From an uncultured delta proteobacterium (lineage in GTDB: Bacteria > Myxococcota > Myxococcia > Myxococcales > 40CM-4-68-19): a DNA stretch of 42,150 nt. Positions 18,948 to 30,070 of this stretch are shown in pieces; the first letter of the stretch is position 1, and every line of letters begins with the position of its first letter. The notes beneath the pieces are model-generated. The model searched no databases, had not been told where the DNA came from, and worked only from the letters and a program-made list of their open reading frames with translations. The stretch is from assembly GCA_903911145.1 (NCBI GenBank), contig CAIWCD010000008.1, forward strand, positions 1 to 42,150, given 5' to 3'. The position numbers and the translations under genes were made by a program.

Positions 18948-19751
18948 ATGACCGAGTACATCCACGGCGGCACCGACGAGATCGAAACGGCGCGACTCGA
19001 GAAACAGGCGCAGTACCTCTCGCGCTGGCTGCTCGACGGGATCGATGTTGGACCCGGTGCCCGCCTGCTCGATCTCGCTTGCGGCGTCGGCGCGATGGCT
19101 CGCCGCCTGCGCGCGCGGCTGCCCGACGTGCATCTCGTCGGCTGCGACCTCTCGCTCTCGCAGGTGCGGGCGGCAAGGCACTTCAGCGGACGCGGTGGCG
19201 ACGCGACCATCCCATTCGCCTGCGCAGACGCGGGCCAACTTCCCTTCCGCAACGGCGCGTTCGACGCGATCCACTGCTCCTGGCTGCTCGAGCACGTGCC
19301 GGGCGGCGCGACGGTCGGGATCCTGCGCGAAGCGCGCCGCGTGCTTGCAACGGGGGGGAGGCTCTGGCTCTGCGAAGTGGAGAACGAGAGCCTCCATTTC
19401 TGGCCGCGTCTGCCGCTGGTCGAGGAGTGCTTCGAAGCGCTCTGGACCGCGCAGGTCAAGGGCGGCGGCGATCCGATCGTCGGTCGCAAGTTGCACGGTC
19501 TCTGCACCGCGGCTGGCTTCTCGCAAGTGCTGGTGACCCCCACGACGGTGCACCAACACGCCGGTTCGCCAGTCGGCTTCTGGCGAGCGTCACTGGAGGA
19601 GTTCGCCGAGATTCTCGAGAGCGGCACCGATGCGCTTCCAGACGGTCTGCGCCCACGCGTCGCCGAAGCTGTCGCGCAACTGTTCGCTCTGCAGAGCACG
19701 CCTGGCGCGTCGTTCACTTACACGTTCTTCCGCGCGAGGGCTGAGGGCTAG
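18948..19751 (+). CDS. Class I SAM-dependent methyltransferase
   Basis: A 267-residue Methyltransf_11-type protein: SAM loop LLDLACGVGAM (~40-50), acidic end of strand 2 LVGCDLS, the CADAGQLPFRNGAFDAIHCSWLLEHV motif, and EARRVLATGGRLWLCEVE. The N-terminus contains YIHGG and the C-terminal half has a helical lid (HFWPRLPLVEECFEALW). Substrate cannot be read; candidates include quinone, lipid or secondary-metabolite acceptors. It starts 36 bases after the preceding methyltransferase, and the following SpoIID-like gene starts directly after its stop, so it belongs to the same unit. Confidence 0.88.
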   Translation: MTEYIHGGTDEIETARLEKQAQYLSRWLLDGIDVGPGARLLDLACGVGAMARRLRARLPDVHLVGCDLSLSQVRAARHFSGRGGDATIPFACADAGQLPFRNGAFDAIHCSWLLEHVPGGATVGILREARRVLATGGRLWLCEVENESLHFWPRLPLVEECFEALWTAQVKGGGDPIVGRKLHGLCTAAGFSQVLVTPTTVHQHAGSPVGFWRASLEEFAEILESGTDALPDGLRPRVAEAVAQLFALQSTPGASFTYTFFRARAEG

Positions 19752-20951
19752 GTGGCCGCGTTCCTGCCCCTTCAGCTTGCGCTGGTCACGGCCGCGCTGG
19801 TCAATCCCAACGTGCGCGTCGAAGTGCTGGGGTTGCTCCATCCCCACCGCGCAACGATTTCTGCGGGCCATCGAGAGTTGAACGTCCGCGCCGTCGGCGA
19901 CCGTCTGCATTTCGGCGTGGGGCCTGAACGAGTGCTGCTGCGCATTGAATCGCCCGCGGCGAACGAGCCTCCTGTGTCGATCAAGATCGACAAGCTCGCA
20001 CGGCGACGCTTCGCGGGCGCACTCGAGCTGCGTGCGCATGCTGGCGAGCTCGAGATCATCAACGAAGTTCCGCTCGAGGAGTATGTCGCCTCGGTCGTCG
20101 GAGCCGAGATGCCGCGCGCGCCGCTCGAGGCGCAGAAGGCTCTCTCCATCGTGGCGAGATCGTTTGCACTCAACACAATTCAGAGGAGCGCAGGGGGCGC
20201 AAATCCGGGCGCGCACGACTCCGCGCCGCTCTGCGATCAGACGCACTGCCAGCTCTATCTTGGGCTCGCAAGCAGTTCAAAATCCGCTCGAGCAGCGACG
20301 GCCGCGACGCAGGGAGTTGGACTTCTCCTCCCGTCGGGGCACGTCGCAGCAACGCAGCACCACGCGGCCTGCGGTGGTCACACTGCGACGGCCAGGGAGC
20401 TGTGGCTCCACGCGAGCGACGATGAAGAGCTGGCCTCCGCGTCCGTCGATGATCATCTCCCGAGCGGTGCAGCCGCATGTGCTGCCGGCCCGGGAGATCC
20501 GCCGCTCGAGTGGCAAGCGGAGATCGACGCGACTGCACTCGCGCACGCACTGGGCGCGGCTTCGCCGCTGTCGGTCGCCCTTGAACGCGCGCCGGAGGGA
20601 TGGGTCCGCACACTGTCGTTCAACGGCCACTTCGTCGGTGCCGACGAACTGCACCTGCTCCTCGGCCGGGCTCTGGGATGGAATCGAATCCGCTCGAGCC
20701 GCATCTTCTGGAGCGACGCCAATGTCGCGTCAGAGGCCTCCGATGACTCCGCGAAGAGCACCACTGCTCAGGTTCACGCAACTCCCCGCCGCGTCGTCTT
20801 GCGCGGTCTGGGGTTCGGGCACGGCGTAGGTCTCTGCCAGCGCGGAGCCTCGCGTTGGGCTCGCGCAGGAGAGACGTACGAACGGATTCTCGCGCACTAC
20901 TTTCCCAAACTCACCGTCGGGCGCTTGCCATTGACCCCCATTCCGGGGTAG
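19752..20951 (+). CDS. SpoIID/LytB-domain protein (peptidoglycan processing)
   Basis: A 399-residue protein starting with GTG directly after the preceding stop. The SpoIID domain is clear: [60 protein letters not shown] and the C-terminal [16 protein letters not shown]. SpoIID is a lytic transglycosylase acting on denuded glycan strands; non-sporulating bacteria have homologues (including LytB-like amidase enhancers) of unknown role. The N-terminal hydrophobic stretch ([14 protein letters not shown]) may be a weak signal peptide, so a periplasmic location is likely. The conserved catalytic Glu of the family would be the one in 'VVGAEMP'. Confidence 0.9.
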   Translation: MAAFLPLQLALVTAALVNPNVRVEVLGLLHPHRATISAGHRELNVRAVGDRLHFGVGPERVLLRIESPAANEPPVSIKIDKLARRRFAGALELRAHAGELEIINEVPLEEYVASVVGAEMPRAPLEAQKALSIVARSFALNTIQRSAGGANPGAHDSAPLCDQTHCQLYLGLASSSKSARAATAATQGVGLLLPSGHVAATQHHAACGGHTATARELWLHASDDEELASASVDDHLPSGAAACAAGPGDPPLEWQAEIDATALAHALGAASPLSVALERAPEGWVRTLSFNGHFVGADELHLLLGRALGWNRIRSSRIFWSDANVASEASDDSAKSTTAQVHATPRRVVLRGLGFGHGVGLCQRGASRWARAGETYERILAHYFPKLTVGRLPLTPIPG

Positions 20952-21031
20952 TGGGCGCGCCTTCATTTCCTGGGACTTCCGACGGCCACTGTGCGGCCCG
21001 AGGACCACCCCCAAAGAAGGGCAGAACCGCC

Positions 21032-23155
<2,124 letters not shown>

Positions 23156-23158
23156 TTC

Positions 23159-23189
23159 GCACTCAAACGATTATCGAAATTACCGATTC
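23159..23189. repeat. 31-base intergenic repeat, copy 1
   Basis: Matches 32272-32302 at 27 of 31 positions without gaps. Shared blocks are GCACTCAAA and TTATCGAAATTACCGA. Here it begins four bases after the fusA stop and contributes the left arm of a hairpin. Confidence 0.75.
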
Positions 23190-23199
23190 GGTAATTTTT
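23177..23199 (+). terminator. Intrinsic terminator of fusA (first)
   Basis: AAATTACCG pairs with CGGTAATTT around an ATT loop and is followed by TTC, giving a T-run at 23195-23199. It lies inside and just after repeat copy 1. A second terminator follows. Confidence 0.75.
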
Positions 23200-23207
23200 C
23201 GGTAACG

Positions 23208-23241
23208 CGGGTCGCTTCTCGAGAGGGGAGCGGCCCGTTTC
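23208..23241 (+). terminator. Intrinsic terminator of fusA (second)
   Basis: CGGGTCGCT pairs with AGCGGCCCG (one G-T), with a TCTCGAGAGGGG loop, followed by TTTCG. Typical of a strong terminator behind a highly expressed gene. Confidence 0.75.
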
Positions 23242-23317
23242 GCTTCGTGGTCGAGCGTCACGCATCCGCGATTGCCGCTTGCCCGTCGTGCGTGCGCGTG
23301 CTCTTCGTTCACGCGTG

Positions 23318-25162
23318 ATGATCCCGCAGAGCACACAGGTGCAGGGCGTCGGAGAGATCGTCAGCGGGCCCGCGCTGGCGCCGTTTGACGAGCAGAGCGT
23401 CGGCGCGATGATCGCCGAGCGCGCCGAGCGATTCGGCGAACGCGAGGCAGTGCGCTTTCGCGGATCGGATGGGGCGTGGAGTTCACTCACCTTCGCGCAG
23501 CTCAACGAGCGCCGCCGGAACATCGCGGCGGCACTTCTGGCCGAGCAACTCGTGCCCGGCGATCGCGTCTTCGTGCTCTCGCACAACTCGATCGAAATGC
23601 TCTTGTGCGAACTGGCCATTGTCAGTCTCGGTGCGATCAGCACGCCGGTCTTTCCCGACTACTCGCTCGATCTCCTGCGCCACTGCCTTCGTGACTCGGG
23701 CGCGCAACTCGCTCTGGGCGCGGGCGCCGTGCAACAGAGCCGACTCGCGGAGGTCTCCGGCGGGCAACTCAAACGAATCATCTCGCTCGAGTGCGAGGCA
23801 ATCCCAGGCGACGATCGCGGCACCTCTCTGGCGCGTCTCGAGGAGGCGTTCGCCGCGCAAAGCAGCCAGGCGCAGGCGCGCGCACTCGCCGAGGTCGATG
23901 CGCGCACAGCCGCGGTGGGCGCGGACGAGCGCGCATTTCTGCTCTACACGTCAGGCACGACGGGGCGGCCCAAGGGAGTTCCACTCACGCATCGCAACGT
24001 GCTCTCGCAGCAGGCCGCCATCGCGCAGGTCTGGTCGATCACGGCTGACGACACGTTCCTCTCCTATCTCCCGTGGCACCACTGCTTCGGCGCGCTCTTC
24101 GAGCGGATGATGGCGCTCTGGCACGGCGCTGTCCTCGTCCTCGATGATTCGCGCGGCCGCGATCTCGATCGACTGCTCGCGAACTTTCGCGAGGTGCAGC
24201 CGACGCTCTACATGAGCGTCCCGCGCGTCTATCAAGCGCTCATCGGCCGCGCCGCGCAGGATCCACCAGCGAAGGCAACACTGCTGCACCCTCGGCTTCG
24301 CTTCGTCTTCACTGCTGCGGCGCCGCTACCCGAGGGCTGCTATCGCTTCTTCGAAGAGGCGAATATTCCCGTTCACGAAGGTTGGGGCCTGACCGAGACG
24401 AGCCCCGATGCAACACTCACGGGCGCAGGTCCTCGACGCGCTGGCGCGACAGGCTGGCCGTTGCCGGGCACCGACGTGCTGCTCGATGCCGTCGAAGAAG
24501 CAGGCACGGGATTCGGAGAGGTGCTCGTGCGCGGGCCGCAGGTCACGCGCGGCTACCACGACGATCCGGAGGCAACCCGGCGTGTGCTGCGCGCGGATGG
24601 CTTCTTCCGTACGGGAGATCTCGGCACCTGGACTCCGCATGGACTGCGCATCAGCGGCCGCGTCGACGGCGTCTTCAAATTGCAGAACGGCGAGAAGGTC
24701 TCGAGCGCAGAGGCCGAGGCGCGCCTGCTCGCCGCAACGCCGCTCCTCGAGCAGGCCGTCGTGCTCGGCGCGGGCCAGCCGTTCGCCACCGCCCTGCTCT
24801 GGCTCAACCTCGCGGCCGCGCGCGCTTTCGCACAGGAGCTCGGCCTCGGTCCCGATGGCGACAGCGAGGAGGCTCTCACGCTCGTGCAACTCGGCCAGCT
24901 TCCCGAGTTGCGCCGCACGCTCACCGAAGCGCTGCAGGCCGCGAATCTGATGGCGACCATTCCCTACCAACGCGTGCGCACAGCCGCGCTGGTCGCGGAG
25001 CCGCTCACGGTCGCACGCGGAGAGCTGACGCCGACGTTGAAGATTGTTCGACGCGCAGTCATTGATCATCACGCGTCTCTGATCGCGGTGCTGCGCAGCG
25101 ACGAGCCGAACGGTGAACGGCTCGAGCTGCATCGCAAAGGCGATGCATTTCACAACGCCTGA
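23318..25162 (+). CDS. AMP-forming long-chain acyl-CoA synthetase-like enzyme
   Basis: About 614 residues, ANL superfamily (acyl-CoA synthetase). The P-loop motif LLYTSGTTGRPKGVPLTHRN (~208-227) is present. HHCFGALFERM, GWGLTETSPDATLTG (A5), FFRTGDLG (A7) and FKLQNGEKVSSAEAE (A8-like) follow; the late GELTPTLKIVR supplies the C-terminal Lys that activates the carboxylate. Best fit is a FadD/long-chain fatty acyl-CoA synthetase with a large C-terminal region, but acid specificity is unknown. The start is uncertain: ATG 23318 or the in-frame TTG 23279. It sits alone between fusA and a small membrane protein; the lone acyl-CoA ligase gives no pathway clue. Confidence 0.9.
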   Translation: MIPQSTQVQGVGEIVSGPALAPFDEQSVGAMIAERAERFGEREAVRFRGSDGAWSSLTFAQLNERRRNIAAALLAEQLVPGDRVFVLSHNSIEMLLCELAIVSLGAISTPVFPDYSLDLLRHCLRDSGAQLALGAGAVQQSRLAEVSGGQLKRIISLECEAIPGDDRGTSLARLEEAFAAQSSQAQARALAEVDARTAAVGADERAFLLYTSGTTGRPKGVPLTHRNVLSQQAAIAQVWSITADDTFLSYLPWHHCFGALFERMMALWHGAVLVLDDSRGRDLDRLLANFREVQPTLYMSVPRVYQALIGRAAQDPPAKATLLHPRLRFVFTAAAPLPEGCYRFFEEANIPVHEGWGLTETSPDATLTGAGPRRAGATGWPLPGTDVLLDAVEEAGTGFGEVLVRGPQVTRGYHDDPEATRRVLRADGFFRTGDLGTWTPHGLRISGRVDGVFKLQNGEKVSSAEAEARLLAATPLLEQAVVLGAGQPFATALLWLNLAAARAFAQELGLGPDGDSEEALTLVQLGQLPELRRTLTEALQAANLMATIPYQRVRTAALVAEPLTVARGELTPTLKIVRRAVIDHHASLIAVLRSDEPNGERLELHRKGDAFHNA

Positions 25163-25199
25163 CACGCGCGCACGCCCCATGCGTCGCGAGGAGATTTCG

Positions 25200-25370
25200 A
25201 TGAACATCGCGATCAACTTCTTCGTCATGATGACGCTCTTCTTCGCCGGCATGGCGCAGGCCCACGCGATGAATCCGCGCACCGCGTATGCGATCGCTGG
25301 CACGAGCGCGCTGGTCGCGATGGGACTCGCGATCGTCCGCTACTCGCAGCAGAAGTCGTCTCGCAAATAG
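25200..25370 (+). CDS. Small membrane protein (56 residues) of unknown function
   Basis: MNIAINFFVMMTLFFAGMAQAHAMNPRTAYAIAGTSALVAMGLAIVRYSQQKSSRK has one hydrophobic stretch at the start (possible signal peptide, AQA before HAM) and another near the end. GAGGAG at six bases before the ATG strongly supports this start. The end is basic (RYSQQKSSRK), as in a stop-transfer tail. It may be a one- or two-pass inner-membrane protein. No family is recognised. Confidence 0.6.
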   Translation: MNIAINFFVMMTLFFAGMAQAHAMNPRTAYAIAGTSALVAMGLAIVRYSQQKSSRK

Positions 25371-25451
25371 ACGCACGCAAGTCGCCGCGTCGCGCACCGG
25401 ATGCGCGATTGCCCGACGACGAAGCGGCGCATTTGCTACTCTCGCGATCAC

Positions 25452-26033
25452 ATGCAGAACCTGCGCGACAAGCTGCTCAAGGCGGGCCTCGTCACCGAGA
25501 AACAGGTGGAGAAGGCCCTCACCGACAACAAGCGAACCCACAAGGGTCCGCCGAGACCGCATGCGCCGCGCGTGCAATCGCCGGAGGAGGCGCAGCGTGC
25601 AGCCGCGTTTGCCGCGCGGGATGCCGAGGTCGCCGAGCAGCGGCGGCGCGATTCGGCGAAGGCCAACGAAGCGAAGCAGCAGTCGGAGCGGGCCCGCTCA
25701 CTTCGCGCGCTGATCGCCGAGCATCGGCTGCGGGAGACGCTCGGCGAAGTCTCGTTCCACTTCGTGCGGCGCAGCGGAAAAGTCGGACGCCTCGCGCTCA
25801 CACCCGCGATCGCGAAGATGCTCGAGGACGGCGAGGCCGCCGTGGTCGAGCTCCCTGGCGAGACAGACCCCGCGGTGCTGCCGGGTGACGCAGCGAAGCG
25901 AGCATGGACGATCGATCCGCGCGCGATCTTCTTCTGGGCCGGTCCGAAGAAGCCGATCGGCTTCGATGATCTTCCGGCAATCACCGAGTCGGGAGAGCCG
26001 CGGGACGAATCCGAGACGCCGTCGAAGTCGTGA
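25452..26033 (+). CDS. DUF2058-family protein
   Basis: A 193-residue cytoplasmic protein. The start MQNLRDKLLKAGLVTEKQVEKA is the DUF2058 signature (cf. E. coli YaiL), followed by a basic helical stretch of Arg/Glu/Ala (~45-95) and a C-terminal region VSFHFVRRSGKVGRLALTPAIAKMLEDGEAAVVEL, also typical. Described as nucleoprotein/polynucleotide-associated in older annotation, but its biochemical role is unclear. The gene stands alone between the small membrane protein and the DHH-like gene, without obvious promoter sequence. Confidence 0.85.
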   Translation: MQNLRDKLLKAGLVTEKQVEKALTDNKRTHKGPPRPHAPRVQSPEEAQRAAAFAARDAEVAEQRRRDSAKANEAKQQSERARSLRALIAEHRLRETLGEVSFHFVRRSGKVGRLALTPAIAKMLEDGEAAVVELPGETDPAVLPGDAAKRAWTIDPRAIFFWAGPKKPIGFDDLPAITESGEPRDESETPSKS

Positions 26034-26120
26034 TCGTCCGCGCCCACCAAGGCCTTTGCTGATTTCACTCCTCGCGCTTCCTTGACGCGCGACGGCTCTC
26101 CGTGCGTTTTGCCGCCTCCC

Positions 26121-27032
26121 ATGCGCGTCCTCTTTGTCGAGCAAGCCTCCGCTCTGCCTCCTGCACCCGAAGGCCGCGTTGCCGTGGTCGACGTCGCGTT
26201 CGCTGCCGGCGCGGGCTACGAGAGTTCGACGCTCCCGTTCATCGAAGCGCTCGGCGATCGTCTCGCGCTCTGGGTCGATCATCACGAACATCCGATCGGC
26301 TGGTCGCGCTACCGGAACGATCCGCGCTTTCTCCTCGTGCCAAACCGCGAAGCACACGCGTGCCCGGAGCTGGTCACGCCCGAGACCGTGCTGCGCGCGG
26401 GGCCGCTGGATGTCGTCGTCGCGCACGCGGATTTCGACGGGCTGATGTCGGCGGTGAAGTTTCTGCGCAACGGCGTCGCGCCCTGGCCGAGCTGCGATGA
26501 GGATGCGCGCGCGGCCGACAGCCCGGGCCGAGGACACACGATCAGCGCACGCGCGCAGGCGCTTTGCGATGCGCTCGGGGAAGCGCAATCCACGCTGCGC
26601 AGCAAGGCGCGCGAGCAGCTGCGCCAGGAACTCGTGCACGCGCTCGCAAGCACACCCGACGCGCTTCCTTCGGCGCTCGCGCAGCAGCTGGAGACTCTGC
26701 GCGCAGAGTTTCAATCCACGCTCGCGCCAGCGCTCACTCTCGCCGCGCAAGCGAAGATCGAATCGACGGGCGTGCTCGTCCTGCGCGTCGACAAGCCGCT
26801 CGCCAAGCCGCTCAAGAAGGCGGTGCTCTCGGATCTCGAATCGCGCGCGGAGATCGGCGTGGTCGTCGAGGGCAAGGCGATCACGGTCGCGACGTTCCGT
26901 GAAGATCTCGATCTGGCGCGTGTGGCGGCCCTCGGCGGCGGACGCAGCGATTATCGATTCTCCACGGTGGACGATGCGGGACGCGCGATCGTCGCTGCTC
27001 TCGGCGCGCTGGTGCGCGACATCCGCACCTGA
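26121..27032 (+). CDS. DHH-like phosphoesterase with permuted motif order
   Basis: A 303-residue protein. Metal-ligand-like motifs are visible: VVDVAF (~22-27), WVDHHEHP (DHH at 53-55) and VAHADFDGLMSAVKF (H-x-D-x-D at 102-106), with CDEDARAADSPGRGH behind. In classical DHH enzymes the H-x-D-x-D motif comes first and DHH last; here the order is reversed. The C-terminal half (~190-300) is beta/alpha with LVLRVDKPLAKPLKKAVLSDL and a Gly-rich GGGRSDYRF, compatible with a DHHA1-like end. It could cut phosphodiesters, nanoRNA or pAp, but this is by family resemblance only. The ATG at 26121 is chosen over a TTG 13 codons upstream. Confidence 0.62.
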   Translation: MRVLFVEQASALPPAPEGRVAVVDVAFAAGAGYESSTLPFIEALGDRLALWVDHHEHPIGWSRYRNDPRFLLVPNREAHACPELVTPETVLRAGPLDVVVAHADFDGLMSAVKFLRNGVAPWPSCDEDARAADSPGRGHTISARAQALCDALGEAQSTLRSKAREQLRQELVHALASTPDALPSALAQQLETLRAEFQSTLAPALTLAAQAKIESTGVLVLRVDKPLAKPLKKAVLSDLESRAEIGVVVEGKAITVATFREDLDLARVAALGGGRSDYRFSTVDDAGRAIVAALGALVRDIRT

Positions 27033-27040
27033 GTGACAGA

Positions 27041-27057
27041 GTTACAGTTTTTGTAAC
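27041..27057. promoter_or_regulatory. GTTACA-N5-TGTAAC palindrome upstream of nadA
   Basis: Perfect inverted arms GTTACA and TGTAAC separated by GTTTT. A further GTTACA half-site overlaps the likely nadA -10 at 27113-27118. It lies nine bases after the DHH-like stop codon. It could be an operator for a regulator of NAD synthesis; which one is unknown. Confidence 0.5.
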
Positions 27058-27114
27058 GATGTCGCATTGCAATCGAGCGGGACCGACGCCGCCCCAGTCG
27101 GAGCGCGCTCCCTG

Positions 27115-27120
27115 TTACAC
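27115..27120 (+). promoter_or_regulatory. Candidate -10 of nadA; mRNA may be leaderless
   Basis: TACACT fits the TAnnnT consensus and ends nine bases before the nadA ATG (27130), so transcription would begin within a few bases of the start codon. No Shine-Dalgarno-like sequence is present. No convincing -35 at 16-18 bases was identified. Confidence 0.35.
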
Positions 27121-27129
27121 TCCGTCGCT

Positions 27130-28113
27130 ATGTCTGTCCCGCTGATGCCCGCAACCGATGCCCAGAGGCGCCACCCGAACGAGCTGCCGCAAGGCGAGGC
27201 GCTGATTCGCGAGATCGCGCGCCTGCGCAAGGAGCTCGATGCGGTGGTGCTCGCGCACTACTACCAGGACGGCGAGATCCAGGACCTCGCCGACTTCGTT
27301 GGAGACTCGCTGCAGCTCTCCCAGGCCGCGGCGAAGACGAGCGCGAAGGTCATCGTCTTCGCGGGCGTTCACTTCATGGCCGAGACCGCGAAGATCCTGA
27401 ATCCGGACAAACAGGTCCTGATTCCCGATTTGGATGCCGGTTGCTCCCTAGCCGACCGCTGCCCTCCCGAAGCGTTCGCGCGCTGGGTCGCGGCACATCC
27501 GGGCCACAAGGTCATCAGCTACATCAACTGCAGCGCGGGAGTGAAGGCGCTCAGCGATGTCATCTGCACCTCGAGCAACGCAGTGCAGATCTGCAACAGC
27601 TTCCCGAAAGACCAGCCGCTCATTTTCGCGCCCGACCGCCACCTCGGCGCGTGGGTCGAGAAGCAGCTCGGGCGCAAGATGGTGCTATGGCCGGGCTTCT
27701 GCGTCGTGCACGAGCAGTTCACCGCGCGCCAGTTGCTGCGGCTCAAGGCGCAGCATCCGCAGGCGGAGATCATCGCGCATCCCGAGTGCGAGGCGAGCGT
27801 GCTCGATCTCGCCGACTACATCGGCTCGACGCGCGGGCTGCTCGACCACGTCAAGGCGAGCGCGGCGAAGACGTTCATCGTCGCCACCGAGGTGGGAATC
27901 CTCCACCTGATGGCGAAGGCACGGCCCGATGCCGAGCTGATCCCGGCGCCGCCGAGCTCGGGCTGCAACTGCTCGATCTGTCCCTACATGCGGCTCAACT
28001 CGCTCGAGAAGCTCTACCTCTGCATGCGCGATCGCACTCCCGAGATCACACTCGACGAGGAGCTTCGACTGCGCGCGCTCAAGCCGGTGCAGCGGATGCT
28101 CGAGCTGTCGTGA
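27130..28113 (+). CDS. nadA: Quinolinate synthase
   Basis: A 327-residue NadA, which condenses iminoaspartate with dihydroxyacetone phosphate to quinolinate, the first committed product of de novo NAD synthesis. Signatures: [47 protein letters not shown]-like [13 protein letters not shown] and [24 protein letters not shown], which supply the three Cys ligands of the catalytic [4Fe-4S] cluster. Length fits the compact bacterial form. ATG 27130 is preferred to an upstream in-frame start because conservation begins later and a good -10 sits right before it. nadB and nadC are not adjacent. Confidence 0.97.
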   Translation: MSVPLMPATDAQRRHPNELPQGEALIREIARLRKELDAVVLAHYYQDGEIQDLADFVGDSLQLSQAAAKTSAKVIVFAGVHFMAETAKILNPDKQVLIPDLDAGCSLADRCPPEAFARWVAAHPGHKVISYINCSAGVKALSDVICTSSNAVQICNSFPKDQPLIFAPDRHLGAWVEKQLGRKMVLWPGFCVVHEQFTARQLLRLKAQHPQAEIIAHPECEASVLDLADYIGSTRGLLDHVKASAAKTFIVATEVGILHLMAKARPDAELIPAPPSSGCNCSICPYMRLNSLEKLYLCMRDRTPEITLDEELRLRALKPVQRMLELS

Positions 28114-28282
28114 TTCGCGCCGCGACCCGCCGCGTGAGCGATCGTGCGCGCCGGCGGTCTTCCCGCAACAACCGATTGAATACGCATCCGCGCTCGGCGG
28201 CAGCAATCTTGGAGCAATCGGATTCACGAGTAGAGTTTCGGCAGGGCACACAACGTCGGCGTTACCGACGAGGAGCACGCGC

Positions 28283-28819
28283 ATGAAAACGACTCTTGCA
28301 GCGGCCGTCATCGTCGCCGCGTTGGCCCTTCCCTCCTCTGCGCACGCCGACAATCCGGGATGGGGAATCCGCGCTGGGCTTGAGGCTCCGCTCGTCACCC
28401 ACCGCAACGATGCTGGGAACAGCTTCAACATCGGGACCAGCTTCCAGCCCGCTGTAAACCTGCTTATCCAGAAGGGCCCGAGTGATCTGATCGCGTTCGG
28501 CGTCGAGGGCCACGTGAACTTCCTCTCGACGAATACGTTCACGCGCACGGGTACGTCGATTGGCCCGGAGGTGATGCTGAACGTTCCCGTCGTGCCGCTC
28601 TACCTGCGCGTCGCGCTGCCGATTCGCATCGAGCCCGCAGCTGCGGAACTCGGACTTCGCGTCGCGGCGGGCGTCAAGATCAACATTCCCTTCGTCGGCA
28701 TCTACATCGAGGGCGTGGCCGATATGCCGTTCGTTGGAAACGACGTGACGGGGAATGCAGAGACCGCATTCTCCAAACAGATTCTCTCTCTCGGCGCCGG
28801 CATCGAGATCCGCATCTAG
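28283..28819 (+). CDS. Small outer-membrane beta-barrel-like protein
   Basis: A 178-residue protein with a signal peptide MKTTLAAAVIVAALALPSSAHA and predicted cleavage before DNP. The mature part alternates hydrophobic and polar residues in short strands (GWGIRAGLEAPLV, AFGVEGHVNFLS, VAAGVKINIPFVGIYIEGVAD) and ends in LSLGAGIEIRI, compatible with an 8-stranded barrel. No C-terminal Phe is present, but an aliphatic Ile end is acceptable. GAGGAG is seven bases before the ATG. Function unknown; possibly a lipid- or membrane-stress-related porin-like protein. The next gene, a patatin, starts 18 bases later, so the two may be cotranscribed. Confidence 0.75.
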   Translation: MKTTLAAAVIVAALALPSSAHADNPGWGIRAGLEAPLVTHRNDAGNSFNIGTSFQPAVNLLIQKGPSDLIAFGVEGHVNFLSTNTFTRTGTSIGPEVMLNVPVVPLYLRVALPIRIEPAAAELGLRVAAGVKINIPFVGIYIEGVADMPFVGNDVTGNAETAFSKQILSLGAGIEIRI

Positions 28820-28837
28820 CCCAAGCAGGCACACCGC

Positions 28838-30067
28838 ATGGCCGCACCGCGCACGAATAGCAGTCCACTCGCGATCGTCCTCTCGGGCGGTGGCGGTCGT
28901 GGCGCGTACGAGCTTGGCGTACTCAAGCATGTGCTCTGCGAGCTCGTCCCTCGTCTGGGGCCCGAGGCGATTCCGCGAATCCTCTGCGGAACGTCGGTCG
29001 GCGCGATCAACGCGTGCTGCCTCGGCGCACTCGCGGCCGCACCTGGCATGGGCGTGGAGATCGTCATCGAGCGCTGGGAGCAGCTGCGGCTCGGAGACGT
29101 GTTTCGACTTGGCTGGACCGACATCGCGGGAGTGATGCGCTGGATGATCGGAAAGCAGACGTCGCTCGGCCCGCGCTCGCTGCTCGACGCCGGGCCGCTC
29201 GCGGAGTTGGTGCGCACGCTGGTGCCATGGCGCGCGCTGCACGAGAACGTCTCCAACGGCCTCTTGCGCGGCGTGACCGTCTCCGCAACCGATGTCGAGA
29301 GCGGCCGCACCGTCGTGTTTGTCGAGAGCGATCTGCCGACGCCGCCGCAGACAGACCCGGCGATGGAGTGGCTCTCCTGCCGCCTCACTCCGCGGCACGC
29401 GCTCGCGAGCGCGGCGATCCCGCTCGTCTTCCCGACCGCGCAGATCGCGGGCCGCGCCTACTCCGATGGCGGCCTGAGACAGAACACGCCGCTCGCGCCC
29501 GCGCTGCGCCTCGGCGCCGGACGCGTGATGGTCATCTCGCTGCGCGCGAAGACTCCCGAGCGCGTGCGCCGTCCGCGACAAGATGAGGAAGAGCAGGCCC
29601 AGCTCTCGCGCCCGCTCTTTCTCTTCGGCAAGCTCCTCGATGCGCTGCTGCTCGATCGCGTCGAGAGCGACTTGAACAATCTGCGCCGCGTGAACCAGGC
29701 GCTGCTCTCGCTGCAGAACGCGGGCGCCTCGGCGGCGCTCGGCGAAGAGAACGTCGCATTCGCGCTTGAGCGCGCGGGTGGCGGCCTGCGACCGGTCAGC
29801 GATGTTCTCCTGCGCCCCAGCGAAGATCTCGGTCGGCTCGCCGTCGAGGTGATGCTGCGGCCCGCGGTGCGCGCTCGCCTCACCGGTCCCGGCGGATTCT
29901 TCATGCGCCATCTCGCCGAGAGTTCAGAGAGGCAAAGCGAACCGAGCGATCTGCTCAGCTACCTCTGCTTCGACGGCGAGTACGCGCGGGAGTTGATCGA
30001 GTTGGGCCAGCGCGATGCGCGCGCGCGCGAGGAGGAGCTCGCGCGTTTTCTCCTCGGGCCGGCGTAG
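28838..30067 (+). CDS. Patatin-like phospholipase
   Basis: A 409-residue protein. The oxyanion hole is LSGGGGRGAYELGVL (~15-29), the nucleophile Ser53 sits in CGTSVGAIN, and the dyad Asp210 is in YSDGGLRQNTPLAPALRLGA. These Ser-Asp dyad lipid acyl hydrolases cleave phospholipids. There is no signal peptide, so the enzyme is likely cytoplasmic, membrane-associated or exported by another route. The C-terminal ~190 residues are extended, which is long for the family. The neighbour is an outer-membrane-like protein, a hint of an envelope role but not proof. Confidence 0.9.
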   Translation: MAAPRTNSSPLAIVLSGGGGRGAYELGVLKHVLCELVPRLGPEAIPRILCGTSVGAINACCLGALAAAPGMGVEIVIERWEQLRLGDVFRLGWTDIAGVMRWMIGKQTSLGPRSLLDAGPLAELVRTLVPWRALHENVSNGLLRGVTVSATDVESGRTVVFVESDLPTPPQTDPAMEWLSCRLTPRHALASAAIPLVFPTAQIAGRAYSDGGLRQNTPLAPALRLGAGRVMVISLRAKTPERVRRPRQDEEEQAQLSRPLFLFGKLLDALLLDRVESDLNNLRRVNQALLSLQNAGASAALGEENVAFALERAGGGLRPVSDVLLRPSEDLGRLAVEVMLRPAVRARLTGPGGFFMRHLAESSERQSEPSDLLSYLCFDGEYARELIELGQRDARAREEELARFLLGPA

Positions 30068-30070
30068 CGA

